From a virus, in IMG/VR virus record IMGVR_UViG_3300017724_000040, positions 1 to 31,397 of that record: a stretch of 31,397 nt of DNA. One strand, written 5' to 3'. How positions within the stretch are numbered: position 1 is the first letter of the stretch; each line of letters opens with the position of its first letter. The translations under genes and the position numbers were made by a program. This document shows positions 26,809 to 31,397 of the stretch, piece after piece. The notes beneath the pieces were generated by a model. That model had not been told where the DNA came from. It made no database searches and saw only the letters and a program-made list of their open reading frames with translations.

Positions 26809-27282
26809 TTATCTACCCTTTTTCTTTTCAATAGCTTTCATTAATTGAGAATAATCTTTTGTCATAGCTCCAACTGCGGCCGCTACTTGTTCGTTATTAG
26901 TATCAATCGGTTTACCATCTATATCAGTAGTTGGTGCTACTGAGGTAGAACCATTATCCACCCATCGTTGTGCTTGATTAGACCCAAATTGAGAATCCAT
27001 AGTTCTCCATTCGCCATCATTCATTGTTTGATTTAACATTTCATTTAACATTGGATTCTTAACAAATGTTTTTGGTTTAGATGGAGTTGATACTTTTTCT
27101 TCTTTTAAAATTTCAGATAAATCAATATCCAACGGGTCTTTAACCGTTTTAGATTTAGATTTTGTTTCTTTTATAAGTGGTTTAGAAGCACGTTTAATCT
27201 CCGTAATGATAGGTTTTAGTTCTTCACGAACTACCTTTCTTACGATTACTTCTAATAATTCTGCTAATTGTTTTGCCTTCAT
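26809..27282 (-). CDS. Small phage protein with amphipathic N-terminus, unknown function
   Basis: This is a 157-aa protein. Residues 1-35 (KQLAELLEVIVRKVVREELK) form a probable amphipathic helix or coiled coil. The middle is Lys/Ser/Pro-rich and probably disordered (ETKSKSKTVKDPLDIDL). NPMLNEMLNQTMNDGEWRTM near 77-96 and the C-terminal NEQVAAAVGAMTKDYSQLMK look like short helical binding motifs. The ATG has only a weak AAAG upstream, but an ATATTTATA motif lies 16 nt before it, so a transcript may begin here. It lies directly before the gp25-like gene. A chaperone, scaffold or adaptor role in baseplate assembly is a guess from context. Confidence 0.65.
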   Translation of the reverse strand: MKAKQLAELLEVIVRKVVREELKPIITEIKRASKPLIKETKSKSKTVKDPLDIDLSEILKEEKVSTPSKPKTFVKNPMLNEMLNQTMNDGEWRTMDSQFGSNQAQRWVDNGSTSVAPTTDIDGKPIDTNNEQVAAAVGAMTKDYSQLMKAIEKKKGR

Positions 27283-27298
27283 ACTGTTTTACTTTATA

Positions 27299-27307
27299 TA
27301 TAAATAT
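27299..27307 (-). promoter_or_regulatory. ATATTTATA motif before the 157-aa gene (candidate promoter element)
   Basis: In the 39-bp gap between the 204-aa and 157-aa genes, the coding strand reads ATATTTATA followed by TATAAAG, 16 nt before the ATG at 27282. Same motif as in the gaps near 5040, 11507 and 13424. If used, it would start a wedge sub-operon with gp25 and gp6 homologues. Confidence 0.35.
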
Positions 27308-27321
27308 TAAAAACTTTCTTT

Positions 27322-27936
27322 TTATACTAACTGAATCCAAGGTATTGGTAACGCTGGTATCGGTATTGGTGATAAAGGTGTTCCACTTGTTACCGCCATT
27401 GTATGAGTTCCCCCTACTGTTGTTAGATGAGTTGTAAATGCTTTTGCTAATTTCCCTGCTACTGGTATTCCGTTTGGGACTGGTGATGGTGGGTTTGTAA
27501 ACGCCGTTAATAAGTCCGCCTGTAATGCGGGTAGAACTCCACCATTTAGAACAACATTTTTTATTGGTAAAGTTACACCTGGTATTCCAGTCGCAGCTGC
27601 TAAATGTAATGGGTCTGGTACGATTGCTGAGAATTTGGTTTTTAACCAAAACTTAGTTACCTCACTTGCCCATTTATCAAAATGAAACAATTTTGGTTCA
27701 CCTTCAGATTCCTTAATATCTTCTAAAGATTTTCTTATAGCTCGTTTCATTGGATTTATTGATGGGAGTTGAGATGGTTTATTTATCCCAGCAGGTGCAA
27801 CAGTAAACACAGTAGTTACTGCCTTTTTGTATTCTGTTGCTAATTTCTCAGCAACATCTTTTTCGGTTCTACCTTCCGCAGGGTCGTTTAAGAATGCACC
27901 TACAGTTGTGATATATAAGGGCCATTGAGCTGCCAT
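27322..27936 (-). CDS. Unassigned phage protein in the baseplate operon
   Basis: This 204-aa protein is unrecognised. Residues 1-110 are mixed helical (EGRTEKDVAEKLATEYKKAV, INPMKRAIRKSLEDIKES, FDKWASEVTKFWLKTKF). Residues 110-204 are Gly/Pro/Thr-rich and hydrophobic (GIPGVTLPIKNVVLNGG, PLSPIPIPALPIPWIQLV) with no predicted membrane span or Cys. AGGA precedes the ATG. It sits 9 bp after the hub/spike gene, where T4-like phages often encode small hub- or spike-associated proteins. A spike-tip or hub accessory is plausible, but nothing in the sequence proves it. Confidence 0.65.
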   Translation of the reverse strand: MAAQWPLYITTVGAFLNDPAEGRTEKDVAEKLATEYKKAVTTVFTVAPAGINKPSQLPSINPMKRAIRKSLEDIKESEGEPKLFHFDKWASEVTKFWLKTKFSAIVPDPLHLAAATGIPGVTLPIKNVVLNGGVLPALQADLLTAFTNPPSPVPNGIPVAGKLAKAFTTHLTTVGGTHTMAVTSGTPLSPIPIPALPIPWIQLV

Positions 27937-27945
27937 AACTTAATC

Positions 27946-28920
27946 CTATTGTTTCATACTTTTTATTTTACCCAAAATCGAACTAAAATCAGCAACATTA
28001 ATAGGTGGGCCTGATGGGCCAACACCTGTTGGGTGTGTCATCTTTGTAATCGCTTCTACACATTTTTCAAACTCTGTAAAGAAGTCATCCATATCAACTG
28101 CCCATTTTTTGGTAGCTACTTTAACATCTGTTTTACCTGATAAAATAATAGAATCTTCTTTTGAGTTTAATAATATCCTATCAGATGTTATTATTATCGT
28201 TGGATTACTATATGAAGATTGAGCTGATGCTGTACCTAATTTCTTTTGAGATGTTTTAATTGGAATCTTTTGTGATGATGTTAAATAGATTGATGAAAGG
28301 TCATCATCAACTGATTCAATAACGAATTTATTATATCCTTTAAATTGTTTTCTACCATTCGATAAAATAGTAACTGGGTCGGTATCTGTAGATGAGCTCC
28401 ACGATGGTTCTTTAGTTGTTTCTGCTCCAGATGGGGTGTAACCAAATCTTAATGAATGTCCGAATCTACCTTCTAACAATACATCTCCAAGAAATGGTTG
28501 TAATGGGTTAACCGAATCTGGTTCAGTAAACCCCTTTCCATAATCATGTTCTTCATCACCACCTGATGTATTAGGAGTTCCAGCCGATGCTTGTGAATAT
28601 GAAGTAGAACTTCCTTTTGATTTTTTGGCAATAGAACCACCCGGTAATGCATTATTAGAAATGTTTTTTTGTAGAGATATAGATGGTATGTAATAACTGA
28701 CTGGGTCAGTTGCACCCCCTGCGGTTTCAGCACCTATACCTGTAACAATGATTACAGTTTCACCAATGATAGGAATTCTTTTAAGATTAGCATCGATTGG
28801 ATAACAAACCTCACCCCTATTCATACTTTTAGTGGTTATAACAGTAATGCTGTATAGCTTATTGACATCATTATCTTTAAGATTTACTTTCTCAACAACA
28901 CCAACTCTTATACTACTCAT
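27946..28920 (-). CDS. Baseplate hub/spike protein, gp5-like OB-fold
   Basis: This is a 324-aa protein. Residues 1-90 (IRVGVVEKVNLKDNDVNKLY, PIDANLKRIPIIGETVIIVT) look like the N-terminal OB-fold of T4 gp5 and P2 gpV hub/spike proteins. A Ser/Gly-rich linker follows, then a beta segment (ITSDRILLNSKEDSIILSGK) typical of gp5-like proteins of cyanophages and other marine T4-like phages. The C-terminal HPTGVGPSGPP phrase is also typical of those proteins. I see no lysozyme domain, unlike T4 gp5. The product would form the central spike or hub that punctures the outer envelope. AGGAG precedes the ATG, which overlaps the 124-aa gene by 8 bp. The order spike, gp25, gp6 matches V-W-J of P2. Confidence 0.75.
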   Translation of the reverse strand: MSSIRVGVVEKVNLKDNDVNKLYSITVITTKSMNRGEVCYPIDANLKRIPIIGETVIIVTGIGAETAGGATDPVSYYIPSISLQKNISNNALPGGSIAKKSKGSSTSYSQASAGTPNTSGGDEEHDYGKGFTEPDSVNPLQPFLGDVLLEGRFGHSLRFGYTPSGAETTKEPSWSSSTDTDPVTILSNGRKQFKGYNKFVIESVDDDLSSIYLTSSQKIPIKTSQKKLGTASAQSSYSNPTIIITSDRILLNSKEDSIILSGKTDVKVATKKWAVDMDDFFTEFEKCVEAITKMTHPTGVGPSGPPINVADFSSILGKIKSMKQ

Positions 28921-29287
28921 CTTCTTTCTCCTCTAAACCATTAAGGGCATCTATCTTTTCATCAATCGCTTCGGCGTTTGAAATTAACTGTTTCTTTTCT
29001 TCATCAGATAAACCAAACCCACCATCTTCACCTGAGTTAGCATCTTTCATCATTCGTTGAACAATGGCAGCTAACTTAACAATCTGGTCATCGTTTCTAA
29101 CCGCCACTTCCATATATTCCTTTATCAAAGGAACGATTACTGTAGCATCTTGTAGGTTTTTAACTAATGGTTCTAACTGAGCAATAAGAAGTTTAAGTTG
29201 CCTATCCTTCTTTTTTGAATTGTTATAAACATCAGACATGATATCTGAAAATGTTTTTCCTTTAAATAATTCTGTATCTTTATCCAT
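28913..29287 (-). CDS. Small helical phage protein, unknown
   Basis: This 124-aa protein is almost wholly helical in appearance: KKKDRQLKLLIAQLEPLVKN, then VPLIKEYMEVAVRNDDQIVK and LAAIVQRMM, then an acidic end (DEEKKQLISNAEAIDEKIDA). It has no Cys, no membrane segment and no known catalytic motif. AAGGA precedes its start. It overlaps the sigma gene upstream and the spike gene downstream by 8 bp each, so the three are co-translated. A regulatory partner of the sigma factor or a baseplate assembly factor are both possible; I cannot choose between them. Confidence 0.7.
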   Translation of the reverse strand: MDKDTELFKGKTFSDIMSDVYNNSKKKDRQLKLLIAQLEPLVKNLQDATVIVPLIKEYMEVAVRNDDQIVKLAAIVQRMMKDANSGEDGGFGLSDEEKKQLISNAEAIDEKIDALNGLEEKEDE

Positions 29288-30002
29288 TACTATCCTTTAA
29301 CTTATAGTGAACTGATAAGTATCCTGTTTTGGTATATTCTGTATATAATTCTAAATAAAGTCCTTTTAACTTTCCAACTACTTTTGTTATATACTGAGTA
29401 TGTACTCCAGTTCTCTCTCTAATAAGTATGTAGAGTGCTTTCTTATTGTAAGAATAAAGGTCTAATCTATTTTTAAATAACTCATTTATTGAATCTGCTA
29501 TTGCTCTATCTCTATCTTTTAAGAATAAAGTATATAAATGATAGTCTACATATTTAGTAAAATGGTCAATGAAATCTGATTTAGCTTCTTTATTATTTTG
29601 GTCTACAATCTCATTAGTGATATTTCGTTGTGTATCAATCGCCGCAACTTTCTCTTTTGATTTCATTCGAGCATAGTTAGCATTGTTCTCATTAAATAAA
29701 TAGTTTCTTGCCACTACTGTAAAGTAAGAAAAGGCCCTACCATTCTCTCCATTGAACTTATGAATTTTTTCATTTAGAAAAGCAACTACATTTGCTTTTA
29801 CATCTTCATAAGGTACATCGAAGTAATATGTTTTGTAGGTATGAATTACATTTTCTGCTAACTTATCAAATGGGTAATGAATGAATCTGTTATAAATTTT
29901 ATTTTTCAGTGCGTTATCATCACATCCATTATATGCATTTATAGCTATTTCTGTAATTTTGGTAAAATATCTTTTACTCCTTTTTCTTCTTTTTTTAGGC
30001 AT
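29280..30002 (-). CDS. 55: Late-transcription sigma factor, T4 gp55-like
   Basis: This is a 240-aa protein. Residues about 40-115 hold a sigma-70 region 2-like block, FDVPYEDVKANVVAFLNEKI followed by HKFNGENGRAFSYFTVVARN at 81-100. This is the part of gp55 of T4-like phages that binds core RNA polymerase and melts the -10 box. The N-terminus is very basic (PKKRRKRSKR). The C-terminal part (DRDRAIADSINELFKNRLDL, ALYILIRERTGVHTQYITKV) could be a helix-turn-helix that stands in for region 4. It is longer than T4 gp55 (185 aa). It would direct host RNA polymerase to late promoters, possibly the ATATTTATA motifs found here. The gene overlaps both neighbours by 8 bp and lacks a clear ribosome-binding site. 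Confidence 0.85.
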   Translation of the reverse strand: MPKKRRKRSKRYFTKITEIAINAYNGCDDNALKNKIYNRFIHYPFDKLAENVIHTYKTYYFDVPYEDVKANVVAFLNEKIHKFNGENGRAFSYFTVVARNYLFNENNANYARMKSKEKVAAIDTQRNITNEIVDQNNKEAKSDFIDHFTKYVDYHLYTLFLKDRDRAIADSINELFKNRLDLYSYNKKALYILIRERTGVHTQYITKVVGKLKGLYLELYTEYTKTGYLSVHYKLKDSNG

Positions 30003-30273
30003 TCTTATTTATTTCGTTGTTTAACTTATCTAATGCAGCTTGTATCTCTTCAAAAATAAAACCACTTTCATCATCGGCTTCAAAAGAACCCAATCTATCT
30101 ACTTCTTTCATTCTACTTAAAGCAGATTGTACTGATTCTTTTGAAGAATCTAAAACTTCATTAACTTCATTTACACTATCTTCTAACTTCTCAACTTTAC
30201 GAAGTAAATTCCATACTATATAAAGTAAACAAGCTATTATTAGTATTGATAAAATTAACTGTACTGTACTCAT
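29995..30273 (-). CDS. Small membrane-anchored coiled-coil protein
   Basis: This 92-aa protein has one N-terminal transmembrane helix (QLILSILIIACLLYIVWNLL, residues about 5-24), a basic RK after it, and a coiled coil (KVEKLEDSVNEVNEVLDSSK). It ends in an acidic segment with FIFEEIQAALDKLNNEINKN. The topology is probably N-out with the coil in the cytoplasm. It has no lysis motif and is not an obvious holin, since it has a single span and a long soluble coil, although a pinholin or spanin-like role cannot be ruled out. It lies 1 bp after the HD gene and overlaps the sigma gene by 8 bp. Confidence 0.7.
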   Translation of the reverse strand: MSTVQLILSILIIACLLYIVWNLLRKVEKLEDSVNEVNEVLDSSKESVQSALSRMKEVDRLGSFEADDESGFIFEEIQAALDKLNNEINKNA

Positions 30274-30274
30274 A

Positions 30275-31039
30275 TTATTTTTCTATTTCACCAAATATAG
30301 ATTTGAAATCTATCTTCTCTGGCATTATTACGTTTTCTAGTTTCTTTTTTGTAGTTGGTCTACCACCAACATTTTTAGTTTGAAGTTTCTTATCAGAATT
30401 TATTACTCTATCTCTTTCAAAGTTAGCAGCACATAAATCAGCTTGATGCATTACAAATGGTAATTGAGTTTTAATAACATTATCTTTATTGTAAGTAATG
30501 TAATACTCTTTGTTGTTATCATCATACAACCCATCAGTTAATTTAATTCCAATATATTCCTCTTCAGTTATTGTGATACCATAGTGATTTAATAACCATA
30601 TAGTTCTATCATTAAGATTCATCCAATGCATATTAGAACTTGTCTTATAAATCTTTCCTTGATTTTCTATATGCCATTGTGAATCATTTGGTATGTACCA
30701 ATTCTCTTTGTGATTACCTACCTTACCTAAATCATGATGAAGTGCTGTAAAGATTAGGGTTTGTTTATCGAACCCTAAAGGCATTCCTAACTCTTTATAC
30801 AAATCATAAATCTTAACGGCGTTAAATGTAACCCTAAGAATGTGGTCAATGTATCCACCCGCAAATGCGTTGTGGAAATGTTCTGTAGATGATGCTGGAG
30901 TTAGAATGATTCTATCTTCCAATTCATCATACATCTTATTTAATTTTTCTAATCTCTCACCCTCAAAAGTTTGATTGATTAATTTTCTGAACTTCTCGTA
31001 GTTCTCTTTGATTTTGTTTTCATCTAAAATGTGTACCAT
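30275..31039 (-). CDS. HD-domain phosphohydrolase
   Basis: This 254-aa protein carries the HD-superfamily metal ligands: H66 in GGYIDHILRV, H102-D103 in TALHHDLGKVGN, and a later D201 in MHQADLCAANFER. The first 50 residues are a helical cap (RKLINQTFEGERLEKLNKMY). HD proteins hydrolyse nucleotides, cyclic nucleotides or (p)ppGpp, and related proteins occur in marine T4-like phages without a known substrate. No nucleotidyltransferase or effector domain is attached, so dNTP or alarmone hydrolysis is equally possible. The ATG lacks a Shine-Dalgarno sequence. The gene lies 82 bp after the co-chaperonin gene. Confidence 0.85.
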   Translation of the reverse strand: MVHILDENKIKENYEKFRKLINQTFEGERLEKLNKMYDELEDRIILTPASSTEHFHNAFAGGYIDHILRVTFNAVKIYDLYKELGMPLGFDKQTLIFTALHHDLGKVGNHKENWYIPNDSQWHIENQGKIYKTSSNMHWMNLNDRTIWLLNHYGITITEEEYIGIKLTDGLYDDNNKEYYITYNKDNVIKTQLPFVMHQADLCAANFERDRVINSDKKLQTKNVGGRPTTKKKLENVIMPEKIDFKSIFGEIEK

Positions 31040-31121
31040 AATTTAATTTTTATTTGTTAACTAATTGATTATCAATGTGTTGTGATGATAGTGATAGTGT
31101 AACTGATTGATTATCAGACAC
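31040..31121 (-). repeat. Intergenic 17-bp direct repeat and stem-loop
   Basis: TAACTAATTGATTATCA (31058-31074) recurs as TAACTGATTGATTATCA (31100-31116) with one mismatch and a 42-bp period. Between them is a GTGATGATAGTGATAGTG stretch. Overlapping the second copy, AGTGTAACTGAT (31096-31107) pairs with ATCAG (31113-31117) and TTACACT (31122-31128) around a 4-nt bulge, giving a bulged 12-bp stem that reaches the co-chaperonin stop. There is no T-run after it, so it is not a standard terminator. It may be an operator or an RNA processing or attenuation site. Confidence 0.55.
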
Positions 31122-31397
31122 TTACACTTCATCTAATATAGATAAGAATTCACTTTCTCTATAAATGTGATATGTTTTACCACCATTTTTGTGTTTGAAT
31201 CCAGTTCCATCTAATAGAACTGTATCACCCACCTTTGTACTCATAGGTATAATCTCACCTGAATGAGTGAATAATCCACTACCAACGGCTACTACTGTAC
31301 CCATCATTGTAGTTTCTGAACCTGATGGTTTGTATAAACCACCTTTAGTTTTTTCATCGTTTCTTTTGAGTATCTCTACTACTACTCTATCCCCTAA
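31122..31397 (-). CDS. GroES-like co-chaperonin (partial, N-terminus off the window)
   Basis: The visible 91 codons read [14 protein letters not shown] at the window edge and continue to a stop at 31122. They align over nearly the full length of GroES (97 aa): GDRVVVE with [27 protein letters not shown] with [31 protein letters not shown] with LDVKVGDIVIF, and ESEFLSIL with ESDILAIV. An internal ATG at 31307 is not the start, because the homology continues upstream in frame to the edge. Only a few N-terminal residues are missing. The GroEL-binding mobile loop reads [10 protein letters not shown], where GroES has GGIVLTG. Phages that carry a GroES-like gene (T4 gp31 is the model) use it to let host GroEL fold their capsid protein. 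Confidence 0.93.
   Translation of the reverse strand, partial: [91 protein letters not shown]

Noticed and set aside
27224-27649. Minus-strand open frame of 141 codons overlapping the 204-aa and 157-aa genes
   Set aside because: It runs in another frame through two better supported genes and is low-complexity (Asn/Ser/Thr/Lys-rich), as expected for a shifted frame.
28473-28733. Minus-strand open frame of 86 codons inside the hub/spike gene
   Set aside because: It lies wholly inside the spike gene in a different frame, with composition typical of a shadow frame.
29995-30273. Holin call for the 92-aa single-span protein
   Set aside because: It has a long soluble coiled coil and no neighbouring endolysin, so membrane-anchored protein is as far as the sequence goes.
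31122-31307. Internal ATG at 31307 as start of a 61-aa protein
   Set aside because: The frame continues upstream to the window edge with clear GroES homology, so the real start is outside.
1-31397. tRNA genes, CRISPR arrays, insertion sequences, integrase or attachment sites
   Set aside because: Looked for on both strands; no cloverleaf, regular spacer-repeat array, transposase or recombinase motif was seen.

Overview
This window is a segment of a tailed double-stranded DNA phage genome. It is AT-rich, about one third G+C by eye. Every believable gene lies on the minus strand, so transcription runs from high to low coordinates. The recognisable parts point to a contractile-tailed phage very distantly related to T4: a gp25-like and a gp6-like baseplate wedge protein side by side, a gp5-like hub/spike protein, a gp55-like late sigma factor, and gp46/gp47-type recombination nuclease functions. 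The style of the structural proteins (rich in SGS/TGSN stretches, LamG-like, DNRLRE-like and collagen-like segments) resembles uncultured marine phages. The host cannot be fixed from this window.

Layout in order of transcription (right to left). 31397-29280: a GroES-like co-chaperonin cut by the window edge, an 82-bp gap with a 17-bp direct repeat and a stem-loop, an HD-domain phosphohydrolase, a small membrane-anchored coiled-coil protein, and a gp55-like sigma factor. 29287-14881: a tightly packed baseplate/tail operon with start-stop overlaps of the form TAATG or 8 bp. It holds a small coiled-coil protein, the hub/spike protein, two small unknowns, the gp25-like protein, the gp6-like protein, a 676-aa DNRLRE-like protein, a 646-aa protein and a giant 1837-aa protein with a P2 gpI-like region and a LamG-like domain. 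14881-9604: a highly charged disordered protein, a 220-aa structural protein, and two virion proteins (362 and 625 aa) that share a C-terminal domain and are separated by a clear Rho-independent terminator. 9591-5036: a DNA-metabolism cassette made of a T7-type endonuclease I, a DnaG-like primase with a degenerate zinc ribbon, and a single 1056-aa protein that fuses the SbcD/gp47 nuclease to the SbcC/gp46 ATPase. 5009 to beyond position 1: a very large tail-tip or fibre protein with repeated modules, running off the left edge.

Together the right and middle genes would build and control the baseplate and tail. The sigma factor probably switches on late genes, and the co-chaperonin probably helps virion proteins fold. 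The replication/recombination cassette sits inside the structural region. A recurrent AT motif, ATATTTAT(A/T)A on the coding strand, lies just upstream of several transcription units and is a candidate phage promoter element. No tRNA, CRISPR array, insertion sequence, integrase or attachment site was seen. The plus strand holds only antisense shadow frames.
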